DNA of 64,000 nucleotides from JBARRO01 sp049644265 (GTDB lineage Bacteria; Bacteroidota; Ignavibacteria; UBA10030): contig JBARRO010000224.1 of the NCBI GenBank assembly GCA_049644265.1, positions 1-64,000 on the forward strand. Reading direction: 5' to 3'. Shown here piece after piece: positions 18,290 through 24,924 of this stretch. Within the stretch, counting starts at the first letter, position 1. Each line of letters starts with the position of its first letter. The notes under the pieces were generated by a model that worked only from the letters and a program-made list of their open reading frames with translations, did no database searches and was not told the origin of the DNA. Made by a program: the position numbers and the translations under genes.

Positions 18290-19969
18290 TCATCTTCCAT
18301 TCGTGTGCAGGTCCGTTACAGCCCCGAGACTGCTGCTGGAGACGAGCGCCGCATATTTTGCCAGAACTCCGCTGGTGTATCTCGCCGCGGGAGGAGACCA
18401 TTTCCTGCGCCTTTCCTCCAACTTTTTTTCGGGAACGTTCAGCTGCAGGCGTCGTTGTTCTGCGTCGATGGTTATCTCGTCTCCTTCGTAGACGAGAGCG
18501 ATTGCTCCGCCTACTGCAGCTTCGGGAGCGACGTGCCCCACGACCATTCCGTAGGTTCCACCGGAAAACCGGCCGTCGGTAATCAGGCCAACTGAATCGC
18601 CAAGTCCGGCTCCGATGAGCGCAGAGGTGGGCGCAAGCATTTCGCGCATTCCGGGACCGCCTTTCGGTCCCTCATAGCGGATGACAATGACGTCGCCTGC
18701 CCTGATTTTTCCGGCAAGGATTGCCTGCAAGCAGTGCTCCTCCGACTCGAACACACGCGCCGGTCCTGTGATATTGGAGCTCTTCACTCCGGTCACCTTC
18801 GCGACGGCTCCTTCCGTCGCCAGGTTGCCTTTGAGAATTGTTATGTGGCCCTGCGGATAGAGCGGATTCTCCCACGGTCTGATTACATTCTGGCCTTTGC
18901 GGGGTTGCTCCGGAACGCTTGCCAGAAGCCCGGCAACGGTCTGGCCGGTTACCGTAAGGGCGTCGCCATGGAGGACTCCGTGTTTCAAGAGGATTTTCAT
19001 GACCTGCGGAACACCGCCGGCGTTGTGAAAATCCGTTGTCACATATTGTCCCGACGGTTTCAAATCGCACAGCACCGGGACGCGGGCACGGATTTTCTCG
19101 AAATCATCAAGCAAAAGAGGAATACCGGCAGCACGCGAAATTGCCATGAGATGCAACACGACGTTCGTCGATCCGCCAATGGCCATCGCCACCGCGATGC
19201 CGTTTTCGAAAGAATCTTTTGTGAGAATGGTGCGGGGAAGGATTTGTTTGCGGACAGCGTTGGCGAGAACGTGTGCGGACTGCGCAGCACTTTCGGATTT
19301 TTCGTTATCCTCCGCCGCCATAGTCGAGGAATACATCAAGCTCATCCCCATGGCTTCGAATACCGAAGACATGGTATTGGCGGTGTACATCCCCCCACAC
19401 GATCCCGCGCCGGGACACGAATGACGTTCCACTTCCAGTAGTTCTTCGCCGCCGATTTTCTTTGCGCTATACTGCCCAACCGCCTCGAACGCGCTGACAA
19501 TTGTCAGATCTTTGCCGTTGTAGTGGCCGGGCTTGATCGTCCCTCCATACACAAAGACTGCCGGTATGTTCATGCGGGCAATGGCAATCATCGCGCCAGG
19601 CATGTTCTTGTCGCAACCGCCGATGGCGAGGAGACCGTCGAGGCTTTGGGCGTTGCAGACGGTTTCGATGGAATCCGCAATAACCTCGCGCGACACGAGC
19701 GAGTACTTCATCCCCTCCGTGCCCATCGAGATGCCATCGCTCACCGTGATGGTGCCGAAGACCTGCGGCATCGTTCCGGCGGCACGGAGAGCAGACTCGG
19801 CTCGGTCTGCGAGGCCATTCAGACTTACGTTGCAGGGGGTAATGGTGCTGTAGCTGTTGGCGATGCCGACGATCGGCTTGTCAAAATCCTTGTCGCCGAA
19901 GCCGACAGCGCGCAGCATCGCGCGGTTGGGAGTCCGTTCTGTCCCTTTTTTGATCAGGTCGCTTCGCAA
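18290..19969 (-). CDS. ilvD: Dihydroxy-acid dehydratase (TTG start)
   Basis: A 559-aa Fe-S dehydratase forming the branched 2-oxo acids. Cluster-binding cysteines are in GGCDKNMPGA and HSCPGAGSCGGMYTANTM. The start is TTG at 19969: an in-frame stop lies two codons upstream and the first residues (RSDLIKKGTERTPNRAML) align with the normal IlvD N-terminus, so no ATG is available. AAAGGTGA precedes it closely. It is the first structural gene of the ilv-leu block, 120 nt downstream of the leader peptide. Confidence 0.95.
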   Translation of the reverse strand: MRSDLIKKGTERTPNRAMLRAVGFGDKDFDKPIVGIANSYSTITPCNVSLNGLADRAESALRAAGTMPQVFGTITVSDGISMGTEGMKYSLVSREVIADSIETVCNAQSLDGLLAIGGCDKNMPGAMIAIARMNIPAVFVYGGTIKPGHYNGKDLTIVSAFEAVGQYSAKKIGGEELLEVERHSCPGAGSCGGMYTANTMSSVFEAMGMSLMYSSTMAAEDNEKSESAAQSAHVLANAVRKQILPRTILTKDSFENGIAVAMAIGGSTNVVLHLMAISRAAGIPLLLDDFEKIRARVPVLCDLKPSGQYVTTDFHNAGGVPQVMKILLKHGVLHGDALTVTGQTVAGLLASVPEQPRKGQNVIRPWENPLYPQGHITILKGNLATEGAVAKVTGVKSSNITGPARVFESEEHCLQAILAGKIRAGDVIVIRYEGPKGGPGMREMLAPTSALIGAGLGDSVGLITDGRFSGGTYGMVVGHVAPEAAVGGAIALVYEGDEITIDAEQRRLQLNVPEKKLEERRRKWSPPAARYTSGVLAKYAALVSSSSLGAVTDLHTNGR

Positions 19970-19991
19970 AGTTCACCTTTCTAGAGAAAAA

Positions 19992-20083
19992 GAAAAAAAT
20001 ATCCTTCTCCGCCAGAGGCGACCTTGCTTGACCTTTATACGGTTGGAGAGTGTATGGTGGGTGTGCTCGGTTAGCCTCTGGCG
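19992..20083 (-). promoter_or_regulatory. Inverted repeat with U-run between leader peptide and ilvD (putative attenuator structure)
   Basis: A perfect 10-bp inverted repeat pairs 20074-20083 with 20010-20019 across a ~54-nt loop; the second arm is followed on the minus strand by a run of seven U (19993-19999) and more U-rich RNA. The first arm begins five bases after the leader stop codon. The same arm can also pair, over 7-8 bp, with leader codons 39-41 at 20106-20112. Two mutually exclusive pairings overlapping the leader are what attenuation needs, but which one terminates transcription is not clear. Confidence 0.55.
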
Positions 20084-20087
20084 TTCA

Positions 20088-20228
20088 TTAGCTGATAATA
20101 ATCAGCGCCAGAACCAGGAGGTTAACCAGAACCAGGATGATGCTGAGCAGGGAAATAGGCAGAACCGGGCGGACGCCGGGGATGGCGTTAACCAGATTCG
20201 TTGAAGTGCTATTGAGTCCGTTTCCCAT
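20088..20228 (-). CDS. Branched-chain-residue-rich leader peptide upstream of ilvD
   Basis: A 46-codon ORF from ATG at 20228 to TAA at 20088. It encodes 24 Ile/Leu/Val in 46 residues; 19 of the last 25 are branched-chain, including three consecutive Ile just before the end. It lies between a strong promoter and the first ilv gene, the position of ilv/leu attenuator leader peptides (IlvL, IvbL and LeuL in enterics). No clear Shine-Dalgarno is seen, and the 5' leader would be only ~11 nt. It could alternatively be a small single-pass membrane protein, since the same residues are hydrophobic; position and the following inverted repeat favour a regulatory role. Confidence 0.75.
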   Translation of the reverse strand: MGNGLNSTSTNLVNAIPGVRPVLPISLLSIILVLVNLLVLALIIIS

Positions 20229-20245
20229 GAGTGTTGCTCTACTTC

Positions 20246-20273
20246 AATATAAGAATTTCGAAGAACCTGTCAA
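20246..20273 (-). promoter_or_regulatory. Promoter of the ilv-leu block
   Basis: On the minus strand TTGACA (20273-20268), a 16-nt spacer and TATATT (20251-20246). Transcription would start near 20239, about 11 nt before the leader peptide ATG. The eight bases after the -10 box (GAAGTAGA) are the same as at the cysteine-operon promoter. Confidence 0.7.
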
Positions 20274-20323
20274 GAGGGGACGCAAGAAATTTTCAAAATA
20301 GTTTTGCATCCACCCGGAGTTCA

Positions 20324-21766
20324 TCAATACCGAACCAGGGATCGGTCGATCTTATCAGCCCAGGCGTCAATCCCTCCTACGAGGTTTTTGACCTTTCTAA
20401 ACCCGCTTTGCTTCAGAAATTCGACCGCTCTTGCGCTTCTCGCGCCGCTTTTGCAGTGGACGACAATCTCGCGGGAGGAGTCGAGTTCATGGACACGCTT
20501 CGGCAAGTCGTTGAGCGGGATCAAATACGCTCCGATGTTGACAATCTCGTACTCATGCGGTTCCCGCACGTCGACAACAAACAAATCTTCATTCCTATCG
20601 AGCCGTTGTTTCAAATCCTCCACAGTAATTTCAAATGCTTTCTTCGATTCCCCGTTCTTCGGCTTTGGTTCGATTCCGCAGAATTGTTCGTAATCAATAA
20701 GCTGCTTAATTGTCCGATGATCGCCGCAGATGGGGCAATCCGGGTTTTTTCGAAGCTTGAGCTCGCGGAATTTCAACTGGAAAGCGTCAAACAACAAGAG
20801 TCGGCCGATCAGAGGTTCTCCCTGACCGATTATCAGCTTGATGGTTTCAAGAGCCTGAAGTGTCCCAATGATTCCTGGAAGCACGCCGAGGACTCCGCCT
20901 TCTGCGCAGCTCGGAACGAGTCCCGGCGGGGGCGGTTCAGAATACAAGCACCGATAGCAAGGGCCCTCCCTGGCATAAAACACACTCGCCTGCCCTTCAA
21001 ACCTGAAAATACTCCCGTAAACATTGGGTTTTCCAAGGAGAACGCATGCATCGTTGACAAGGTATCGGGTCGGGAAATTGTCTGTCCCGTCGACGATGAT
21101 GTCGTAGTCCGCCAGAATGTCAAGGGCGTTGTCTGAACTCAACGCCGTTTCATGCACGTCAATTTGAACAAAGGGGTTAAGACTTGAAATCGCCTCGTAT
21201 GCGGAATCCACTTTCTTCCTTCCCACGTCGTCAGACGAGTGAAGGATCTGCCTCTGAAGGTTGGTCACGTCTACAACGTCGAAATCGACCAGGCCGATTC
21301 TGCCTACTCCCGCCGCAGCCAGATACAACGCCGCAGGAGATCCAAGTCCCCCAGTTCCAACGAGGAGAACGCTCGCCGCCTTGAGCTTCTTCTGACCCTC
21401 CAGGCCAACTTCGGGCATGATCAGATGACGGCTGTAGCGGAGAATCTCCTCCCTGCTTAGATCAATTGCTTCGGCTGTTTCTACGGCGGCCCCACTGCCT
21501 CCCGCGATCGAGGGGATGATACTTATGACATCAGACTCCTTCACAGGAGTATATTCTTTGAGAAGCGAACGAATGTCCTCGTCGTTGACATAAACGTTCA
21601 CGTAGTTTCTCAACCTCCCGTCATCGCCAAACAGATGACGACGAAGTTGGTCGTAAGTGTTTGTGAGATTGACGAGCGCCTCTTTGACGGTGGTTGCCGA
21701 AACGTCAACGGCAGAACGTTTGTCTGTGTAAGGACGAAGAGGAGTTGGGATGAGGATTTTGGACAT
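20324..21766 (-). CDS. CysO-MoeB-rhodanese fusion (sulfur carrier, its activating enzyme and sulfurtransferase)
   Basis: A 480-aa three-domain protein. Residues 1-90 are a ubiquitin-like sulfur carrier very like mycobacterial CysO (IPTPLRP start, VNVYVNDEDIR, ending SIAGG). After a short linker comes a ThiF/MoeB E1-like domain (about 105-350) with GTGGLGSPAALYLAAAG for ATP, NLQRQ, and zinc CxxC pairs in CYRC and CPIC. Residues ~375-480 are a rhodanese with C438 in HCKSGARS. In the known pathway MoeZ adenylates and thiocarboxylates CysO, which gives sulfur to CysM. Here the carrier's Gly-Gly (89-90) is internal, so its C-terminus is blocked unless cleaved. Last gene of the cys operon, 39 nt after mec. 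ATG at 21766 has no Shine-Dalgarno. Confidence 0.9.
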   Translation of the reverse strand: MSKILIPTPLRPYTDKRSAVDVSATTVKEALVNLTNTYDQLRRHLFGDDGRLRNYVNVYVNDEDIRSLLKEYTPVKESDVISIIPSIAGGSGAAVETAEAIDLSREEILRYSRHLIMPEVGLEGQKKLKAASVLLVGTGGLGSPAALYLAAAGVGRIGLVDFDVVDVTNLQRQILHSSDDVGRKKVDSAYEAISSLNPFVQIDVHETALSSDNALDILADYDIIVDGTDNFPTRYLVNDACVLLGKPNVYGSIFRFEGQASVFYAREGPCYRCLYSEPPPPGLVPSCAEGGVLGVLPGIIGTLQALETIKLIIGQGEPLIGRLLLFDAFQLKFRELKLRKNPDCPICGDHRTIKQLIDYEQFCGIEPKPKNGESKKAFEITVEDLKQRLDRNEDLFVVDVREPHEYEIVNIGAYLIPLNDLPKRVHELDSSREIVVHCKSGARSARAVEFLKQSGFRKVKNLVGGIDAWADKIDRSLVRY

Positions 21767-21790
21767 AGCTGTTAGCGGTTAGGTTTTGAT
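21767..21790. repeat. Short word repeat at the cysO-moeZ start
   Basis: The bases directly upstream of the cysO-moeZ ATG (AGCTGTTAGCGGTTAGG on the plus strand) belong to the same word family as 4411-4440 and 38200-38228, again adjacent to a start codon without a ribosome site. Confidence 0.5.
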
Positions 21791-21805
21791 GGAAGAAGAT
21801 GTTTC

Positions 21806-22276
21806 TCATTCTGAAATAGTGCTAGATAGATTTTCTGGAGACTCGACTTGTTCACTACTGGTTACCTGAATCGGACTCTCATCGAATTGTCGACGGTCAC
21901 CGCGCAGAAGCCATGCGGTCGTTTTTTCCGCCTTTCCCCTGGCAATTGAGACAATGATATAAGAAAGCCACGGCATCGCATGATCCGTATCGAACTGTGA
22001 TGGGATTGCCGGATGGTCCGGGTGCGAGTGATAGAAACCCAGCAGCAGAAGATTCCGGGAATCAGCAACTTGTTCAGCCTCACGGTATTGGCTCGGGGTT
22101 ATCAGGAACCTTCTTTGACGATTTTCTCCCTGACTGTTGTCAATTTCGAGTACTGTCGAGACCAACCGGACGCCGTCGTAGTCTGTTCCGAGCAGTGCAC
22201 CACAGCACTCTTCAGGATAGGAACGTTCGCCATGACGGTGCATTTGGGAGAGAACTTGTTCCGAAACCGAGATCAT
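21806..22276 (-). CDS. mec: JAMM/Mov34 metallopeptidase, Mec-like
   Basis: A 156-aa JAB1/MPN-fold zinc peptidase. The metal-site motif is complete: a Glu in YPEECCG (E22/E23), H83-S-H85-P, S93 and D96. In mycobacteria Mec removes newly made cysteine from the CysO C-terminus by cutting after Gly-Gly. Neighbours on both sides (cysM, cysO-moeZ) are the other members of that pathway, which supports the assignment. The ATG at 22276 has AAAGGG six bases upstream and lies 11 nt after the cysM stop; a longer frame overlaps cysM and is unlikely. Confidence 0.9.
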   Translation of the reverse strand: MISVSEQVLSQMHRHGERSYPEECCGALLGTDYDGVRLVSTVLEIDNSQGENRQRRFLITPSQYREAEQVADSRNLLLLGFYHSHPDHPAIPSQFDTDHAMPWLSYIIVSIARGKAEKTTAWLLRGDRRQFDESPIQVTSSEQVESPENLSSTISE

Positions 22277-22287
22277 ATCCGACCCTT

Positions 22288-23280
22288 TCAAACATTCCAG
22301 TACTGTTCGTTTGCGTATTTCATTCCCCCATCCGGAAAGACGGTAACAATAACCCCCGAGTTCAGTTCCTCCGCCAACGCAAGGCACACAGCAAGAGCGG
22401 CACCGCTGGAGCTACCTACGAACAAACCTTCCTCCCTCGCCAGTCGCCTGGCCATGGCGAACGCTTCGTCCGTTGATACTGTCGTGTGCTCGTTCGCCAG
22501 TGTCGTGTCGAAGATACCCGGAACAATTGCTGTGGGGAGATGTTTTAATCCCTCCAACCCGTGGAGCGGTGAGTCCGGTTCGAATGAAATGCACCGGATG
22601 CTCCGATCGAACTCCCTCAACCGGCGAGCATTTCCGACGAACGTTCCGGAGGTTCCAATTCCAGCCACAAAGTGCGTAATGCGTCCCTGCGTTTGTTGCC
22701 AGATTTCCTTCGCTGTGGTCCTGTAGTGCGCTTCCCAGTTTGCCGGATTATTGTACTGATCCGGATAGAAATAGCGGCCGGAGTTCTCCTCGACAATTTC
22801 CCTGACAATTCGCTGGGCACCATCGGTCCCCTGCAGGGGGTCAGTCAAGATCAGTTCAGCTCCATATGCCCTCAGAATCCGCTTCCGTTCCTCGCTGGTA
22901 TTCGAAGGCAGAGCGAGTTTCACGCGATAGCCAAGCGCACTGGCGATCATCGCATACGCGATGCCGGTGTTTCCGCTTGTGGCATCGATGATCGTCTTTT
23001 CAGTCGTGAGTCGCCCTGTGCGTTCTGCTTCGAGGAGCATGCTGAGTGCGGGCCGGTCCTTGACTGAGCCGCCTGGATTGAACCACTCCGCTTTGGCGTA
23101 GATCTCCACCGCGGCATTCCCCGGTCGGACGTTCCGCATGCGAAGAAGCGGCGTATTACCGATACTTGCCAAAATCGAATGACTGTCCGAAACCAGGGAC
23201 TCCAACTTCCTTCTTCTCCCGTTGTTTCGCACCGTCGGGAGTTTGTGTTGCCAGAGATCAATATGATGCAGTGTGCTCAT
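22288..23280 (-). CDS. cysM: Cysteine synthase, CysM type
   Basis: A 330-aa fold-type II PLP enzyme. K74 in NPGGSVKDRPA is the PLP lysine; TSGNTGIAYA binds substrate carboxylate and GIGTSGT and SSSGAA the phosphate. Sequence and context fit the CysM that uses O-phosphoserine and protein-bound thiocarboxylate (CysO-COSH) rather than free sulfide, but acceptor specificity is inferred. The first ~30 residues extend beyond the usual N-terminus. ATG at 23280 has GGAAG just upstream and overlaps the previous gene by 23 nt. Confidence 0.92.
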   Translation of the reverse strand: MSTLHHIDLWQHKLPTVRNNGRRRKLESLVSDSHSILASIGNTPLLRMRNVRPGNAAVEIYAKAEWFNPGGSVKDRPALSMLLEAERTGRLTTEKTIIDATSGNTGIAYAMIASALGYRVKLALPSNTSEERKRILRAYGAELILTDPLQGTDGAQRIVREIVEENSGRYFYPDQYNNPANWEAHYRTTAKEIWQQTQGRITHFVAGIGTSGTFVGNARRLREFDRSIRCISFEPDSPLHGLEGLKHLPTAIVPGIFDTTLANEHTTVSTDEAFAMARRLAREEGLFVGSSSGAALAVCLALAEELNSGVIVTVFPDGGMKYANEQYWNV

Positions 23281-23530
23281 CGTTCTTCCGTAACGACCTC
23301 AAAAGCCGCAGCTTGCGGCAGGTTTTGCAAATGCTTTTGTATGCCGGATAGAAATTGCCTGGATCAGTTGTCCCGCAGAACCGGCACTGTGGAGATTGGC
23401 CATATCTCCTTACTGTTTGGTCGATGTGACCAGACCTTCGGATCCGGCCATAGTGCATCCAGCAGAGGCCGGACGCAGCGACCGGCTTGTTACATTCATG
23501 AACGGTGCACAGTTGGCCGCGCGCTTTCAT
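23258..23530 (-). CDS. Small double zinc-finger protein in the cys operon
   Basis: A 90-aa basic protein with two Cys-rich metal-binding motifs: an N-terminal C-x4-C...C-x2-HY element (CTVHEC ... GLCWMHYGRIRRSG) and a C-terminal CxxC...CxxC ribbon (CRFC ... CKTC). ATG at 23530 overlaps the upstream stop as ATGA and has GGGAG upstream; its end overlaps cysM by 23 nt, so it is tightly coupled on both sides. The basic tail and fingers suggest nucleic-acid binding or metal/sulfur handling; function is unknown. The upstream extension of the frame to 23662 overlaps the transporter and is not likely coding. Confidence 0.75.
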   Translation of the reverse strand: MKARGQLCTVHECNKPVAASGLCWMHYGRIRRSGHIDQTVRRYGQSPQCRFCGTTDPGNFYPAYKSICKTCRKLRLLRSLRKNDEHTASY

Positions 23531-23997
23531 CGGAATCTCCCATTCAATCTCCCCGACACCCACGTCCCGACAAGCGCGCTTGCCAGCGTGACAAGAACCG
23601 ACAGATGTCCAGAGCCGATTTGCGCGTACAGCGGACCCGGGCATGCACCTGTGAACGCCCACCCGATTCCAAACAACAGACCCCCATAGACCTGCCCTTT
23701 TTGGAACGCCCGTTGTGGAATTTGGACCGGCTCACCGTTCAGAGTCCGTGCTTTCCAGCGTTTCAGGAGTGCGACCGAGACGATCCCCGTGACCACTGCA
23801 GTACCGATGACTCCGAACATGTGAAACGCCTGGAACCGGAACATTTCCTGGATTCTGAACCAGGAGATTATCTCGCCCTTCACGAGCACAATGCCGAACA
23901 ACAGGCCCGACACAGTGTAGATCATCAAATGCCACCAGCGTTCCGGGAGGGTCGAAGAACCGGGAGCCCTGTCACCACACTCGACGATTTGTTCCAA
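23527..23997 (-). CDS. YeeE/YedE-family transporter subunit (DUF6691-like; TTG start)
   Basis: A 156-aa membrane protein with about four hydrophobic helices and the motif FGIGWAFTGACPGPLYAQIG, whose Cys is typical of YeeE/YedE (Sulf_transp) proteins that move thiosulfate or related sulfur compounds. The start is TTG at 23997 because a perfect AGGAGG lies five bases upstream, and homology-free sequence follows any later ATG. It follows the larger YeeE gene by 9 nt and overlaps the zinc-finger gene by four bases. The two half-size proteins presumably act together. Confidence 0.85.
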   Translation of the reverse strand: MEQIVECGDRAPGSSTLPERWWHLMIYTVSGLLFGIVLVKGEIISWFRIQEMFRFQAFHMFGVIGTAVVTGIVSVALLKRWKARTLNGEPVQIPQRAFQKGQVYGGLLFGIGWAFTGACPGPLYAQIGSGHLSVLVTLASALVGTWVSGRLNGRFR

Positions 23998-24006
23998 TTT
24001 TTCCTC

Positions 24007-24591
24007 CTAATGGAAATTGAAAATAATCGGCAGAAGATAATGCGTCGCGAACAAACCTCCTGCCATGAAACACAGCGTCGCAACGAGAGACGGCCACTGG
24101 AGCGTTGATAACCCCGTGATCGTATGGCCGCTCGTGCATCCACCGGCGCACCGCGTTCCAAATCCCACAAGAAACCCTCCGACGACGAAGAGCAGGAATC
24201 CACGGACTGTCAGGATGTGTTCTGAAGAGAACATATCGGACGGAAGTAGCCCGTCGAAACTGCTGATGCCGAGGCCGACCAGATCTGTCCGTGTGTTCGG
24301 ACTAATCGTCACCGGTTTGTTGTCGGACAGGACTGATGCTGCGAACAACGCCCCGGCGAGGATACCGGCAACAAACAGGATGTTCGAAAAGTCCCTTTTC
24401 TCCCCCTCCCGAAACGGATTGAGCTTATGTGGAAGGCACGCGGAGCAAATGTCTCTCAGCGAGGAAGAGACGCCCAGGGGCTTGTTCCCGACCACGAACA
24501 ACAGAGGCACGGTCAGACCGATCAGAGCACCGCAAAGATACCAGGGCCACGGTTCAACCAGAAAGTTTCTTATGTGATCCATGAAGGACAT
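24007..24591 (-). CDS. YeeE/YedE-family sulfur transporter subunit
   Basis: A ~194-aa integral membrane protein (five to six hydrophobic segments) with VVGNKPLGVSSSLRDIC near the start and FGTRCAGGCTSGHTITGLS near the end, the conserved Cys-containing motif of YeeE/YedE thiosulfate transporters. Likely role: bringing thiosulfate or sulfane sulfur to the cysteine pathway encoded downstream. The start is uncertain: ATGs at 24591 and 24582 fit the family N-terminus; a frame open to 24753 runs through the terminator at 24645-24682 and is rejected. First structural gene of the cys operon. Confidence 0.85.
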   Translation of the reverse strand: MSFMDHIRNFLVEPWPWYLCGALIGLTVPLLFVVGNKPLGVSSSLRDICSACLPHKLNPFREGEKRDFSNILFVAGILAGALFAASVLSDNKPVTISPNTRTDLVGLGISSFDGLLPSDMFSSEHILTVRGFLLFVVGGFLVGFGTRCAGGCTSGHTITGLSTLQWPSLVATLCFMAGGLFATHYLLPIIFNFH

Positions 24592-24644
24592 GAAGTTAGT
24601 GATTGACAACTCCCATGAATCCCATTCCATTAGGAACAAATGAA

Positions 24645-24682
24645 AAAAGCCCTCCGGCTGATGTTCTCGCCGAAGGGCTTTT
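24645..24682 (-). terminator. Intrinsic terminator in the cys-operon leader (attenuator)
   Basis: A stem of nine plus four base pairs with one mismatch (24645-24658 with 24669-24682) around a 10-nt loop, followed on the minus strand by six U. It lies between the Cys-rich leader ORF and the first operon gene in the same direction, so it can only act as a conditional terminator. The segment 24663-24670 in its loop and upper stem is complementary over 8 bp to 24734-24741 inside the leader ORF, a possible alternative pairing. Confidence 0.8.
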
Positions 24683-24709
24683 AGTATCTCCAAAGGATAT
24701 GCGACTGTG

Positions 24710-24826
24710 CTACTCCAGGGGCTTCTCCTTTTCGCGAGAACACGACGAATCATTCGTACAGATGCAACAACACGCGCACGGCACGCAAGTCATGTTCATC
24801 GCCAATGTGAAGGAATTTTGTTTCAT
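24710..24826 (-). CDS. Cysteine-rich leader peptide of the cys operon
   Basis: A 38-residue ORF, ATG at 24826 to TAG at 24710. Seven Cys lie at positions 14, 17, 19, 20, 21, 23 and 29 (CVPCACCCIC core). It starts about 19 nt after the predicted transcription start and is followed by an intrinsic terminator and then by cysteine-synthesis genes. This is the layout of an amino-acid attenuator: poor supply of Cys-tRNA would stall ribosomes on the Cys run. Cys-rich leader peptides in front of sulfur genes are known in mycobacteria; I am not aware of one described in this lineage. A metal-binding microprotein is the alternative. Confidence 0.75.
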   Translation of the reverse strand: MKQNSFTLAMNMTCVPCACCCICTNDSSCSREKEKPLE

Positions 24827-24851
24827 TTTTTAGGTAAAGAGGTTCTACTTC

Positions 24852-24879
24852 AATATACACATCCAACAGCATCTGTCAA
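24852..24879 (-). promoter_or_regulatory. Promoter of the cys operon
   Basis: Minus-strand TTGACA (24879-24874), 16-nt spacer, TATATT (24857-24852), then GAAGTAGA, identical through that point to the ilv-leu promoter's -10 region. The start site would be near 24845. Confidence 0.7.
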
Positions 24880-24924
24880 GTGCCAGTTCCAAAACAGATT
24901 CTAATTTGTCAAATCTTTCTTTCG

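Noticed and set aside
20278..20312. Terminator after the cysO-moeZ gene
   Set aside because: An eight-bp stem can form but it is AT-rich inside and has no U-run; too weak to call.
24592..24753. N-terminal extension of the first YeeE-family protein to 24753
   Set aside because: The extra 54 codons run through an intrinsic terminator hairpin and have no family similarity; the family N-terminus begins near 24591.
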